64,000 bases of DNA from DASQBT01 sp963746955 (GCA_963746955.1 CAVVDR010000023.1:87353-151352), one strand, 5' to 3'. Positions 24,772 to 33,336 are shown, numbered from the stretch's first letter. The notes: generated by a model from the sequence alone, not told the origin. A program made the numbers and translations.

Positions 24772-25308
24772 ATGATCGATCGGGAAGGTTACCGCCCCAA
24801 TGTCGGCATCATTTTGTGCAATGCCCATAATCAGGTGTTTTGGGCCAAGCGCATCAGGCAGCACGCTTGGCAATTTCCCCAAGGGGGGATACAGGTGGGT
24901 GAGACGCCTGAGGCGGCCATGTACCGGGAACTCAACGAGGAGATCGGTTTGAGCCCCCAGCACGTGCGGATTCTGGGACGGACCCGAAACTGGTTGCGTT
25001 ATGAAGTGCCGGATCGTTGGGTGAGAAAGGACTGTCGCGGGGTCTACCGCGGCCAGAAGCAGATCTGGTTCTTGTTGCGGCTGACGGGCCGGGACTGCGA
25101 TGTGAGTTTGCGCGCAACGGATCACCCGGAATTTGATGCTTGGCGCTGGAATGAATACTGGATTGAACTCGAGTCCGTAGTGGAATTCAAGCGTGAAGTC
25201 TACCGGCGGGCGCTTGAAGAACTCGAGCGTTTCCTGGCGCGTGATTTGCGCTATCTTCGGAGGCGCGGCCTGCTCCCGGCACGGCCTCTGGTTGACAAGG
25301 TCGGCTGA
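24772..25308 (+). CDS. rppH: RNA pyrophosphohydrolase
   Basis: A 178-residue Nudix hydrolase that removes pyrophosphate from mRNA 5' ends and so triggers RNase E decay. It begins 'MIDREGYRPNVGIILCNAHN'; the Nudix box 'GGIQVGETPEAAMYRELNEE' runs over residues 38-57. The C-terminal extension, rich in Arg, is normal for the betaproteobacterial form. The ATG at 24772 is taken over an in-frame TTG at 24757 because it matches the family start. Confidence 0.95.
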   Translation: MIDREGYRPNVGIILCNAHNQVFWAKRIRQHAWQFPQGGIQVGETPEAAMYRELNEEIGLSPQHVRILGRTRNWLRYEVPDRWVRKDCRGVYRGQKQIWFLLRLTGRDCDVSLRATDHPEFDAWRWNEYWIELESVVEFKREVYRRALEELERFLARDLRYLRRRGLLPARPLVDKVG

Positions 25309-25480
25309 AGGCGGCTGGTATCCGGCGTCCCCTGCCGTTCGCATCGTCCAGCCTGTCTTCTCGCCTATCCCGCGCGTTGTGAAGTACCACATCGGGAGGT
25401 ATGGTGAATTCAAGTCTGGGGCTCGGTTTCAGGATACAGACGCGGGAAGAACCTAAGTCAAGACCAGCTCTAGGAGGCTT

Positions 25481-25867
25481 ATGAACTCAAGTGCAGATCC
25501 GGATCTTCCTGCTGCGCGGTCGGAACAAGTTCTTGGAAAGGCCAGGCTGCTCAGTCCTGGCGAGCCCCTTTGGAAACGAGTTCCTACGCGGGATGAGGCC
25601 GGCCGCCGGTTGGCTGATTTCATGATGCTCATTCCGAATCTTAAGTCACGCCCTAATTCATACGTCCAGGCCGCTGCCGCATACATCAAGGTGGTCCTGG
25701 CTCGCCACGATGAAGTGGTCTTTGCTGATGTAAACCTGGAACTCAATGTACTTTGGGTTTCCCACCGTTATCGTCCGGGTTTGATGTGGGAGATTGTCAG
25801 CGCAGTCAGGCTGCATCTGCCTGAGGCAGTTCTGGTGGCCCACCAGTGCGCCCTAATTCCGGACTGA
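25481..25867 (+). CDS. Hypothetical protein, 128 aa
   Basis: Not recognised. A soluble protein with a strong ribosome-binding site (ctaggaggc) 6 bases before ATG, which supports real expression. The N-terminal 45 residues are polar; the rest ('RLADFMMLIPNLKSRPNSYV', 'KVVLARHDEVVFADVNLELN', 'VLWVSHRYRPGLMWEIVSAV') alternates strands and helices and looks like a small compact alpha/beta domain. No signal peptide, membrane segment or metal motif. It lies alone between rppH and apbC with spacers on each side. Confidence 0.65.
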   Translation: MNSSADPDLPAARSEQVLGKARLLSPGEPLWKRVPTRDEAGRRLADFMMLIPNLKSRPNSYVQAAAAYIKVVLARHDEVVFADVNLELNVLWVSHRYRPGLMWEIVSAVRLHLPEAVLVAHQCALIPD

Positions 25868-26071
25868 CCCTCACATTCCTATGGTTTCAAGAGTCAGCCT
25901 TTCAAGCTGGCTTCTAGTCCCTTCCCATGTTGTTAGTGATGGGAGGAGATTGGAGGCGCACGCTGAAATTGCTCGGCCGATGCCATATCCGGTACTTGTG
26001 CATACCGAGTAATCTATAATTCGCGGACCTGCGGTAGTCCGCATCAATTGCTCATTCGTTGTCGCCGGGAT

Positions 26072-26096
26072 ATACTTGACAAAATCAATCAAGTAT
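26072..26096 (+). promoter_or_regulatory. Near-consensus IscR type 1 binding site upstream of apbC
   Basis: A 25-base imperfect palindrome with outer half-sites ATACTTGAC and TCAAGTAT. Against the published E. coli IscR type 1 consensus (ATASYYGAC then TRWWWYA then GTCRRSTAT) I count 23 of 25 agreeing positions. It lies 32 bases before the apbC start codon. Since ApbC carries Fe-S clusters, control by the Fe-S sensing repressor IscR is biologically sensible. iscR itself is not in the window. Confidence 0.7.
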
Positions 26097-26128
26097 TTTT
26101 CCGGCTTAATTTTTGGAGTACGAATTAC

Positions 26129-27217
26129 ATGGCCTTATCAGAACTAATGGTCCAGACCGCCCTCAAGGACCTTATCGACCCCAATACCAAGAAAGACTTT
26201 GTCACCAGCAAGTCCACCAAGGGCATCAAGGTGGAGGGCAACAACGTGTCGGTGGACATTCTGCTGGGCTACCCTGCCAAAAGCCAACTTCAGTACATAA
26301 AGAAAATGGTGGAAGAGAAGCTCAAGACGCTGCCTGAGGTTGGTCAGGTGAATGTGAACGTCAGTTTCAAGATTGTTTCCCACGGTGTACAGAAGGGCGT
26401 CAAGCTGATTCCTGGCATCAAGAACATCATCGCCGTCGCTTCCGGCAAGGGCGGGGTGGGCAAATCCACCACTGCCGTCAACTTGGCCTTGGCCTTGGCG
26501 TCCGAGGGCGCCAATGTGGGCATCCTGGATGCGGATATTTACGGTCCTTCCCAGCCGATGATGCTCGGCATCAAGGGGCGGCCCGAATCGCAGGATGGCA
26601 AAACGCTCGAACCCATGATGGGCCACGGCCTGCAGGCCATGTCGATCGGGTTTATGATTGACGTGGACACGCCGATGGTCTGGCGCGGCCCCATGGTGAC
26701 GCAGGCCCTGGAGCAACTGCTGGCCGACACTAACTGGAAGGATGTGGACTATCTGGTGGTGGATATGCCGCCGGGCACCGGTGACGTGCAATTGACGCTG
26801 GCGCAAAAGGTTCCGGTGACCGGCGCTGTCATCGTCACCACGCCGCAGGATATTGCCCTGATCGACGCCCGAAAAGGGCTGAAGATGTTCGAAAAGGTGG
26901 GGATTCCTATCCTCGGCGTGGTGGAAAACATGTCCCTCCACATTTGCACCAACTGCGGCCACGAAGAGCGCATTTTTGGACGCGGCGGCGGGGAGAGGAT
27001 GTGCGCCGACTACGGCGTGGAATTTCTTGGTGGCCTGCCGCTGGACATCCAGATTCGCGAGCAGACCGATTCCGGCACACCACCCGTGGTGGCCTCCCCG
27101 GACTCGCGCGTGGCTGACATTTTTCGCACAATAGCGCGTCGCGTGGCGGTCAAGATCGCGGAATCCGCAGTTGACCACACCAGCAAGTTTCCCAGCATCG
27201 TTATCCAGAACACCTGA
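26129..27217 (+). CDS. apbC: Iron-sulfur cluster carrier protein ApbC/Mrp
   Basis: A 362-residue P-loop ATPase that binds and transfers [4Fe-4S] clusters. The N-terminal MIP18/DUF59 domain covers residues about 5-85. The deviant Walker A 'ASGKGGVGKSTTAVNLA' is at 104-120, 'VDMPPGTGDVQLTLAQ' carries the second nucleotide motif, and the cluster-binding CxxC is in 'HICTNCGHEERIFG'. The start 'MALSELMVQ' with ribosome-binding site (ttggag) is preferred; an upstream in-frame start would run through the IscR-like site and lacks homology. A strong terminator follows. Confidence 0.95.
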   Translation: MALSELMVQTALKDLIDPNTKKDFVTSKSTKGIKVEGNNVSVDILLGYPAKSQLQYIKKMVEEKLKTLPEVGQVNVNVSFKIVSHGVQKGVKLIPGIKNIIAVASGKGGVGKSTTAVNLALALASEGANVGILDADIYGPSQPMMLGIKGRPESQDGKTLEPMMGHGLQAMSIGFMIDVDTPMVWRGPMVTQALEQLLADTNWKDVDYLVVDMPPGTGDVQLTLAQKVPVTGAVIVTTPQDIALIDARKGLKMFEKVGIPILGVVENMSLHICTNCGHEERIFGRGGGERMCADYGVEFLGGLPLDIQIREQTDSGTPPVVASPDSRVADIFRTIARRVAVKIAESAVDHTSKFPSIVIQNT

Positions 27218-27235
27218 GCCGCAGGCTACTCATGG

Positions 27236-27263
27236 AAAGGGCAGGTTAAACCTGCCCTTTTTA
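27236..27263 (+). terminator. Rho-independent terminator after apbC
   Basis: The 10-bp perfect stem AAAGGGCAGG / CCTGCCCTTT with a 5-base TTAAA loop is followed by T residues. It separates apbC from dcd. Confidence 0.93.
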
Positions 27264-27330
27264 CTTCCCGGCTCGCGGATGACTTGCCTTATACTCCACT
27301 CACTTTGATTAGCCCTTACGCGCAGCCAGC

Positions 27331-27897
27331 ATGAGCATCAAGTCTGACAAATGGATACGCCGCATGGCTAAAAGCCACGGCATGATCGAGCCCTTTGAGT
27401 CCAGTCTGATTCGCGAGTTGGATGGTCAGAAGATCGTGTCTTACGGCACCTCCAGTTATGGTTACGACATTCGCTGTGCGGCTGAATTCAAGGTCTTCAC
27501 CAACATCAATTCCACTATTGTGGACCCCAAGCACTTTGATCCCGATTCGTTCGTGGAAATGCATGGCGATTCCTGCCTTATCCCGCCCAATTCCTTCGCC
27601 CTGGCACGGACCGTGGAGTACTTCCGCATCCCCAGGAACGTTCTGACTATCTGCCTCGGAAAATCTACCTATGCCCGGTGCGGCATCATCGTTAACGTCA
27701 CCCCGTTCGAACCCGAATGGGAAGGCTATGTGACCTTGGAGTTTTCCAACACCACGCCGCTGCCCGCCAAGATCTATGCCAACGAGGGCGTGGCACAGGT
27801 GATTTTCTTTGAAGCCGACGAAGTGTGTGAAACCTCCTACAAGGACCGGGGCGGCAAGTATCAGGGCCAGCATGGCGTCACCCTGCCGCGCATTTGA
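27331..27897 (+). CDS. dcd: dCTP deaminase
   Basis: A 188-residue homotrimeric enzyme that deaminates dCTP to dUTP, feeding thymidylate synthesis. The dUTPase-related fold is visible with 'LGKSTYARCGIIVNVTPFEP' near residue 108 (nucleotide-binding and catalytic Glu in the following strand) and 'EFSNTTPLPAKIYANEGVAQ'. The C-terminal 'GKYQGQHGVTLPRI' is the flexible lid. Length normal. Followed by the decarboxylase gene after 49 bases. Confidence 0.96.
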   Translation: MSIKSDKWIRRMAKSHGMIEPFESSLIRELDGQKIVSYGTSSYGYDIRCAAEFKVFTNINSTIVDPKHFDPDSFVEMHGDSCLIPPNSFALARTVEYFRIPRNVLTICLGKSTYARCGIIVNVTPFEPEWEGYVTLEFSNTTPLPAKIYANEGVAQVIFFEADEVCETSYKDRGGKYQGQHGVTLPRI

Positions 27898-27946
27898 TCA
27901 ACCGATATTGCCTGCTTTGTCGTCGGCATCCGAGGAGCGATAGACC

Positions 27947-30187
27947 ATGCGTTTCCGCTTTCCCATCGTTATCATCGACGAGGATTTTCGTTCCGAGAAC
28001 GCTAGTGGATTAGGTGTCCGGGCACTGGCCACCGCCATTGAAAGCGAAAGCATGGAGGTGTTGGGGGTCACCAGCTTTGTCGATGTCGCATCTTTTGCGC
28101 AGCAGCAGTCACGCGCTTCGGCCTTTATACTTTCCATCGATGATGAAGAGTTCAAGACCGCCGAGGCGGCCGAAGAGGCCGTGGCGCGCATCCGCGCTTT
28201 TGTAGAAGAACTGCGCTTTCGCAATACGGATATCCCGATATTCCTTTACGGTGAAACCCGCACCTCGAGACACCTTCCCAATGATGTGCTAAAGGAACTT
28301 CACGGCTTCATCCATATGTTCGAGGATACGCCGGAGTTCATCGCCCGCTATGTGGTGCGGGAAGCCAAGAACTATCTGGATGCCTTGCCACCGCCGTTCT
28401 TCCGCGCACTTGTTCACTATGCGGCTGACAGTTCCTACTCCTGGCACTGCCCGGGGCATTCCGGCGGCGTCGCCTTTCTGAAAAGCCCCGTGGGACAGAT
28501 GTTCCACCAGTTCTTCGGCGAGAATCTGTTGCGCGCGGATGTATGCAATGCGGTCGACGAACTGGGTCAACTGCTGGATCACACCGGGCCAGTGGCCGCT
28601 TCGGAGCGCAACGCTGCACGGATTTTCGGTTGCGATCACCTGTTTTTCGTAACCAATGGAACCTCCACCTCGAACAAGATTGTGTGGCATTCCGCAGTGG
28701 CACCGGACGACGTTGTCGTGGTGGACCGCAACTGCCACAAATCCATTCTTCATGCCATTACCATGACCGGCGCGATTCCGGTGTTTCTAACGCCGACCCG
28801 CAACCATTACGGCATCATCGGGCCGATACCGAAAGAAGAGTTCCGCTGGGAGAACATAGAGAAGAAAATTGCCGCCCATCCTTTTGCCAGCAAAGCCAAG
28901 GGCAAGCCGCGCATCCTGACCATCACCCAGAGCACCTATGACGGCGTGGTGTACAACGTTGAAGACATCAAGCAAATGCTGGATGGCAGGATCGACACCC
29001 TGCATTTTGATGAAGCGTGGCTGCCCCATGCCACCTTCCATGATTTCTACCGGGGCATGCATGCAATCGGCCGTGATCGGCCCCGCTGCCAGCGTTCCAT
29101 GGTGTTTTCCACTCAGTCCACGCATAAACTGCTGGCGGGCCTGTCCCAGGCGTCGCAAATTCTGGTGCAGGATTCGCAGACTGGCAGGCTGGACAAGGAT
29201 GTGTTCAATGAGGCGTTCCTCATGCACATGTCCACGAGCCCACAGTACGCGATCATTGCAAGCTGCGATGTCGCGGCGGCCATGATGGAACCGCCGGGCG
29301 GGACGGCTCTGGTGGAAGAGTCGATCCGTGAAGCTCTGGATTTCCGTCGCGCCATGCGCAAGGTGGATGAAGAGTATGGCGCCTCCTGGTGGTTCAAGGT
29401 CTGGGGGCCGCACGATCTGGCTGATGAAGGCATAGGCGAGCGCAGCGACTGGGTCATCCGCAGCGGCGAAAAGTGGCACGGCTTTGGCGATCTCGCCGAA
29501 GGTTTCAACATGCTCGATCCGATCAAGGCGACCATCATCACCCCCGGACTGGATGTCGAAGGGGATATTGCCGAGACCGGCATACCCGCGGCCATCGTGA
29601 CCAAGTACCTGGCGGAGCATGGCATCATTGTTGAAAAGACCGGGCTCTATTCCTTCTTCATCATGTTTACTATCGGCATCACCAAGGGCCGCTGGAACAC
29701 CATGGTGACCGAGCTTCAGCAGTTCAAGGATGACTACGACAAGAATCAACCCCTTTGGCGCGTATTGCCGGAGTTTGTTGCCAAGTTTCCGCGCTATGAG
29801 CGGGTCGGCCTCAAGGACTTGTGTGAAGCCATACATGGCATCTACAAGACGCATGATATTGCCCATTTGACAACGGAAATGTATTTATCCGACATGGAAC
29901 CGGCCATGAAGCCGGCCGATGCATTCGCCAGAATGGCCCATCGGGATATCGAGCGCGTCGAGATCGACAAACTTGAGGGGCGCATCACCAGTGTCTTGCT
30001 GACACCGTATCCACCGGGTATTCCACTTCTCATTCCCGGCGAGCGGTTCAATGCAACCATCGTGCGCTATCTTCAGTTTGCGCGGGAGTTCAACGAAAAG
30101 TTTCCCGGATTCGAAACGGACATTCACGGTCTGGTGAAGGATGAGAGTAATGGCAAGGCCCGCTATCATGTGGATTGCGTGAGATGA
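27947..30187 (+). CDS. Orn/Lys/Arg decarboxylase family protein
   Basis: A 746-residue PLP enzyme of fold type I. An N-terminal receiver-like wing domain spans residues 1-130, the PLP-binding core about 135-560 and a C-terminal domain follows. The PLP lysine lies in 'FSTQSTHKLLAGLSQASQI' near residue 390, and 'HFDEAWLPHATFHDFYRG' precedes it with the cofactor-binding Asp. It decarboxylates lysine, ornithine or arginine; which one cannot be settled by eye, so no symbol is given. Next to dcd in many betaproteobacteria. The role may be polyamine synthesis or acid resistance. Confidence 0.9.
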   Translation: MRFRFPIVIIDEDFRSENASGLGVRALATAIESESMEVLGVTSFVDVASFAQQQSRASAFILSIDDEEFKTAEAAEEAVARIRAFVEELRFRNTDIPIFLYGETRTSRHLPNDVLKELHGFIHMFEDTPEFIARYVVREAKNYLDALPPPFFRALVHYAADSSYSWHCPGHSGGVAFLKSPVGQMFHQFFGENLLRADVCNAVDELGQLLDHTGPVAASERNAARIFGCDHLFFVTNGTSTSNKIVWHSAVAPDDVVVVDRNCHKSILHAITMTGAIPVFLTPTRNHYGIIGPIPKEEFRWENIEKKIAAHPFASKAKGKPRILTITQSTYDGVVYNVEDIKQMLDGRIDTLHFDEAWLPHATFHDFYRGMHAIGRDRPRCQRSMVFSTQSTHKLLAGLSQASQILVQDSQTGRLDKDVFNEAFLMHMSTSPQYAIIASCDVAAAMMEPPGGTALVEESIREALDFRRAMRKVDEEYGASWWFKVWGPHDLADEGIGERSDWVIRSGEKWHGFGDLAEGFNMLDPIKATIITPGLDVEGDIAETGIPAAIVTKYLAEHGIIVEKTGLYSFFIMFTIGITKGRWNTMVTELQQFKDDYDKNQPLWRVLPEFVAKFPRYERVGLKDLCEAIHGIYKTHDIAHLTTEMYLSDMEPAMKPADAFARMAHRDIERVEIDKLEGRITSVLLTPYPPGIPLLIPGERFNATIVRYLQFAREFNEKFPGFETDIHGLVKDESNGKARYHVDCVR

Positions 30188-30328
30188 CCAACGGGCCCGG
30201 CGTCAGGGAATGAACAATGGCCACTACCCGCCTCATTCGCGCTGCGGTTCGCACTTTATACGTGAACGTGTGGATCACGCGCATGGACGCGTTTGGCGCT
30301 TTGCCCGTGTGCGATCCGGGACCCCTGT

Positions 30329-30345
30329 CTAGCCCGGATATTTCA
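30329..30345 (+). repeat. IS left end: CTAG target site plus inverted repeat
   Basis: The target-site copy CTAG is at 30329-30332, then the 13-bp repeat CCCGGATATTTCA. The 17 bases together are the exact complement of 31889-31905. Confidence 0.9.
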
Positions 30346-31901
30346 CCGGCCCTTATCGAGAACGTCCCAGCTCATGCGCAATGAGTGGAAGGTTGGGTTT
30401 GGGCGGGGTGTTGCATAGAATTTGAGCAACTGAGGGATTTGCGGGCGGACTTCCCCCTACCCCCGAAGCGTCAACATGTCGGGGACGCACTCGGGATTGG
30501 CTATGGGGAAGCCAGGGCGCGGGCGGCTGCGAGGAAGAGGTCGCGCAGCGGATGGTGGGAGGCGAACAGGATGCGGATGCGCCGCGTATTGCGGATCACG
30601 GCGGCGCCGATCTTGAGCAGCCTCACCCGAATCGTCGCCGAGCTCGCCGTGGCCAGATCGGTGCCAGCTAGGCCGATCTCGCGCAGGCGCTGCATCAGCG
30701 TATAGGCGAGTGCCGATAACAGCATGCGCAGCCAGTTGGCGGGGAATTTGTGGCAGCTGGCGCGGGTGCCGAACAGGTCAAGCTGGCTTTCTTTGATCCG
30801 ATTCTCCGCCTCGCCACGCAGGCAATACAGATCGTCGTACAGCGCCTCGGGCAAGCCGTCCAGATTCGTTACGATGAAGCGCGGATTGGCGCCCTGGCTG
30901 CCAAATTCCAGCCGCGTGATGATGCGTCGTTCCCGGTTCCAACTGTCGGCAGTGTAACGGAACTCACGGATCATGCGCTGCTTAGTCCGGGTTTGCTCGA
31001 ACGCCCGTTCCATCGCCTGCTCCCAGTCTTCGACACGGTGGTGCAGGCGGGCATTGCGCGCCACGCCGATCACATAGCCCACATAGTGGCGCTCGCACCA
31101 GCGGATCAGGCGTTGCCGGCAGAAACCCGAGTCGCCGCGCACGATCAGGCGCACCTTAGGCCAGGCTTGCCGCAGACGGGTGACCAGGAGCTTGATCACC
31201 GCCGCCGCGTGCTTGGCCCCGTCGATGCGGCTGCGGCGCAGGACGCAGGCGAGCATGCTCTTGCCTGCGAAGACGTAGAGCGGCAAATAGCAATAGTGAT
31301 CGTAGTAGGCGTGGAACTCGCCCTGCTCCTGATCGCCATGCAGCGGAATGTCCGAGGCGTCGATGTCGAGGATGAGTTCTTGGGGCGCCACCGCCTGGGC
31401 GGCGATGAACTGCTCGATGAGCACCCGATTCAGTGCGAGGACATCGGCCCGGTTGGCCCGCTGTTCCATGCGGCACAGAGTCGGGCTACTGCCCAGCTCC
31501 TCGCCAGTCCCGACCGCCGTTTGCATCAGCGGATCGCTGCGCAAGGCCGCGTGGTCATTCAGGTCCTCGTAGCCGCAGCACAGCCCGTACAGCCGCTGCG
31601 CCACCAGATTGCGCAAGTCGTGAGTGATCAGATCGGGATGGCGCAGGTCATGCAGGGCAGCGGCCACCGCGGCCGACAATCCGATACGCCGATCCACTTC
31701 CTTGAGCAGCATCAACCCGCCGTCGGAGCTGAGCGCGCCGCCCTCAAAGTTGGCTTCGATGACGCGCCGACCCAGGCGCCCAAAACTCAGCTGATCAGCA
31801 ATACACTTTGGCATCGGCGGAACTCCTCTACATACGGCTTCGACACCTGTATTAGAGCGCCTTTCGGCGGTTCCGCCGATACCTTCTATGAAATATCCGG
31901 G
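30333..31901 (-). mobile_element. Complete IS1380-family insertion sequence
   Basis: A 1,569-bp element bounded by perfect 13-bp terminal inverted repeats (CCCGGATATTTCA at 30333-30345 and its complement at 31889-31901) and flanked by a 4-bp CTAG direct repeat at 30329-30332 and 31902-31905, consistent with target duplication in this family. It carries one full-length transposase gene on the minus strand. Everything needed for transposition appears intact. It sits between the decarboxylase gene and the rpsF operon, leaving the rpsF promoter region outside the element. Confidence 0.9.
30501..31814 (-). CDS. IS1380 family transposase
   Basis: A 437-residue DDE transposase. Family features are the N-terminal 'FEGGALSSDGGLMLLKEVDR', first acidic region 'LILDIDASDIPLHGDQEQGE', second 'LIVRGDSGFCRQRLIRWCE', and the third with the Y-(2)-R-(3)-E-type 'YCLRGEAENRIKESQLDLFG'. 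The reading frame is uninterrupted, so the element may be active. The N-terminal Met at 31814 has a plausible ribosome-binding site (gagga) on the minus strand. A long ORF on the opposite strand is a composition artefact. Confidence 0.92.
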   Translation of the reverse strand: MPKCIADQLSFGRLGRRVIEANFEGGALSSDGGLMLLKEVDRRIGLSAAVAAALHDLRHPDLITHDLRNLVAQRLYGLCCGYEDLNDHAALRSDPLMQTAVGTGEELGSSPTLCRMEQRANRADVLALNRVLIEQFIAAQAVAPQELILDIDASDIPLHGDQEQGEFHAYYDHYCYLPLYVFAGKSMLACVLRRSRIDGAKHAAAVIKLLVTRLRQAWPKVRLIVRGDSGFCRQRLIRWCERHYVGYVIGVARNARLHHRVEDWEQAMERAFEQTRTKQRMIREFRYTADSWNRERRIITRLEFGSQGANPRFIVTNLDGLPEALYDDLYCLRGEAENRIKESQLDLFGTRASCHKFPANWLRMLLSALAYTLMQRLREIGLAGTDLATASSATIRVRLLKIGAAVIRNTRRIRILFASHHPLRDLFLAAARALASP

Positions 31902-31905
31902 CTAG
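31889..31905 (-). repeat. IS right end: inverted repeat plus CTAG target site
   Basis: TGAAATATCCGGG at 31889-31901 followed by CTAG at 31902-31905. It pairs exactly with the left end of the element. Confidence 0.9.
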
Positions 31906-31936
31906 CGCTCCGTCTTCGGTCTGAGTCTGGCGGGCC

Positions 31937-31965
31937 TTGCTAATAGCCTGATTTCTGGATATTAT
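31937..31965 (+). promoter_or_regulatory. Candidate sigma-70 promoter of the rpsF operon
   Basis: The -35 element is TTGCTA (31937-31942), the spacer exactly 17 bases, and the -10 TATTAT (31960-31965). It lies about 35 bases inside from the IS end and 60 bases before the rpsF start, so the insertion appears to have spared the native promoter. Confidence 0.5.
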
Positions 31966-31978
31966 TTGCGTTTTCCTT

Positions 31979-32006
31979 GCTCCACCGCATTCGCATAGCG
32001 GGGGGC
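31979..32006 (+). promoter_or_regulatory. Candidate S6:S18 leader hairpin upstream of rpsF
   Basis: The stem GCTCC/GGGGC (one G-U pair), a bulged A and an inner stem CCGC/GCGG enclose a 9-base loop, ending about 20 bases before the rpsF start. Published S6:S18 autoregulatory leaders contain a hairpin with a conserved CCG near the binding site. Position and the ACCGC bulge fit; this is an eye-level structural match only. Confidence 0.35.
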
Positions 32007-32026
32007 TCTAACCACAAGGAGCACGC

Positions 32027-32419
32027 ATGCGCCATTACGAAATTGTGTTTATCGTTCACCCCGATCAAAGTGAGCAGGTGCCGGCCATGATCGAACGTTA
32101 TCAGGCCAATATCGCCGGACACGGCGGGAAGATCCATCGCCTGGAAGACTGGGGGCGACGCCAGTTGGCCTACCCGATCCAGAAGCTGCACAAGGCCCAT
32201 TATGTGCTGATGAATATCGAGTGCGACCAGGCCACGCTTGACGAGCTTGAACATGGCTTCAAATTCAACGACGCCGTACTGCGTCATCTCACGACCAAGC
32301 GCGATGATGCAGTGGCCACGCCTTCACCCATGATGAAGGAAGAAAAATCCCGCTCGCTGCTTGAAGGCGAGGTCAAGGTCGCAGCGGAACCGCCTGCAGC
32401 TTCACCCGCCGTCTTGTAA
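32027..32419 (+). CDS. rpsF: Small ribosomal subunit protein bS6
   Basis: A 130-residue ribosomal protein. It begins 'MRHYEIVFIVHPDQSEQVPA' and has the family stretch 'GRRQLAYPIQKLHKAHYVLM'. It binds 16S rRNA together with S18 in the platform. The C-terminal 30 residues are a low-complexity tail ('KSRSLLEGEVKVAAEPPAAS') of variable length in the family. The ribosome-binding site is aagga. It is first gene of rpsF-rpsR-rplI; the priB gene often found between rpsF and rpsR in betaproteobacteria is absent. Confidence 0.97.
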   Translation: MRHYEIVFIVHPDQSEQVPAMIERYQANIAGHGGKIHRLEDWGRRQLAYPIQKLHKAHYVLMNIECDQATLDELEHGFKFNDAVLRHLTTKRDDAVATPSPMMKEEKSRSLLEGEVKVAAEPPAASPAVL

Positions 32420-32455
32420 TAAGTTGGATAACTGAATTCGAAAAGGAGTAACACC

Positions 32456-32740
32456 ATGCCGCGTCCCATGGGTAAAAAAAATACTCGTGACAACACCAAG
32501 AACAAGGGTCCGGGCAACCGCGGCCTGTTCAAGCGCCGCAAGTTCTGCCGCTTTACCGCGGATGGAATCAAGGAAGTCGACTACAAGGATGTGGAAATCC
32601 TGAAAGACTTCATCAGCGAGAATGGCAAGATCATTCCAGCCCGCATTACCGGCACCAAGTCGCATTACCAGCGGCAGCTTTCCACTGCCATCAAGCGGGC
32701 CCGCTATCTGGCGCTGCTGCCCTATACCGATCTGCACTGA
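32456..32740 (+). CDS. rpsR: Small ribosomal subunit protein bS18
   Basis: A 94-residue protein with the core 'RRKFCRFTADGIKEVDYKDV', 'ILKDFISENGKIIPARITGT' and the C-terminal 'QRQLSTAIKRARYLALLPYT' typical of S18. About 20 basic residues at the N-terminus ('MPRPMGKKNTRDNTKNKG') extend beyond the shortest family members. Ribosome-binding site aaggag. Placed 36 bases after rpsF with nothing coding between. Confidence 0.97.
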   Translation: MPRPMGKKNTRDNTKNKGPGNRGLFKRRKFCRFTADGIKEVDYKDVEILKDFISENGKIIPARITGTKSHYQRQLSTAIKRARYLALLPYTDLH

Positions 32741-32750
32741 GGAGACCGCC

Positions 32751-33203
32751 ATGCAAGTGATACTGATGGAAAAGGTGGTCAACCTGGGAAATCTGGGTGA
32801 TGTCGTCAAAGTGAAGGACGGTTTCGCCCGCAATTTTCTCATTCCGGGCGGCCACGCCAAGCGTGCGACCAAAGCCAATGTCGATGCGTTCGAAACCCAG
32901 CGCGCTGAGCTGGAAAGACACCAAGCCGACAAACTGTCTGCCGCGCGGGCGCGCGCCGAGCAACTCGAAGGTCTGCTGGTGCAGATAAGCCAGAAGGCCG
33001 GGGTGGATGGGCGTCTATTCGGCTCTGTCGGTAATGCGGATATTGCCGAAGCCCTGGTTGCGCAAGGATTTGAGATCAGCAAGGCAGAAGTGCGTCTACC
33101 CGCAGGCCCGTTCAAGATGATTGGCGATTACGATGTGGTGCTGTCCCTGCACACCGACGTACTGGCCAACATTAAAGTCTCGGTGCTGGGTGAATCGGCC
33201 TGA
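32751..33203 (+). CDS. rplI: Large ribosomal subunit protein bL9
   Basis: A 150-residue protein. The N-terminal domain 'MQVILMEKVVNLGNLGDVVK' then 'GFARNFLIPGGHAKRAT' binds 23S rRNA, a long connecting helix spans about 40-75, and the C-terminal domain includes 'GRLFGSVGNADIAEAL'. The ATG at 32751 follows a ribosome-binding site (gaggag) and starts 10 bases after rpsR. The operon ends at a terminator 24 bases after the stop. Confidence 0.97.
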   Translation: MQVILMEKVVNLGNLGDVVKVKDGFARNFLIPGGHAKRATKANVDAFETQRAELERHQADKLSAARARAEQLEGLLVQISQKAGVDGRLFGSVGNADIAEALVAQGFEISKAEVRLPAGPFKMIGDYDVVLSLHTDVLANIKVSVLGESA

Positions 33204-33226
33204 GCGCGGCGCGTAATCAAGGATGG

Positions 33227-33253
33227 AAGGCGTGAGTGATCACGCCTTTTTTA
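33227..33253 (+). terminator. Rho-independent terminator of the rpsF-rpsR-rplI operon
   Basis: The 9-bp stem AAGGCGTGA/TCACGCCTT with a 4-base loop is followed by TTTTATT. Confidence 0.92.
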
Positions 33254-33336
33254 TTCTCCTCTTTCCCACCTTTATTCCCCATTTATCCACTGGCTTGTCC
33301 CTTTGCTCTGGGGACTGGCAGGCATAGAATCCTGTC

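Noticed and set aside
28787..29866. Minus-strand frame opposite the decarboxylase gene
   Set aside because: Shadow of a well-supported PLP enzyme.
30217..30384. 55-codon frame that runs into the IS left end
   Set aside because: It has a fair ribosome-binding site, but no recognisable protein, and without the IS it would end within about 50 codons.
30750..31943. Long plus-strand frame opposite the IS transposase
   Set aside because: It mirrors the transposase in a GC-rich gene and has no family match; a shadow.
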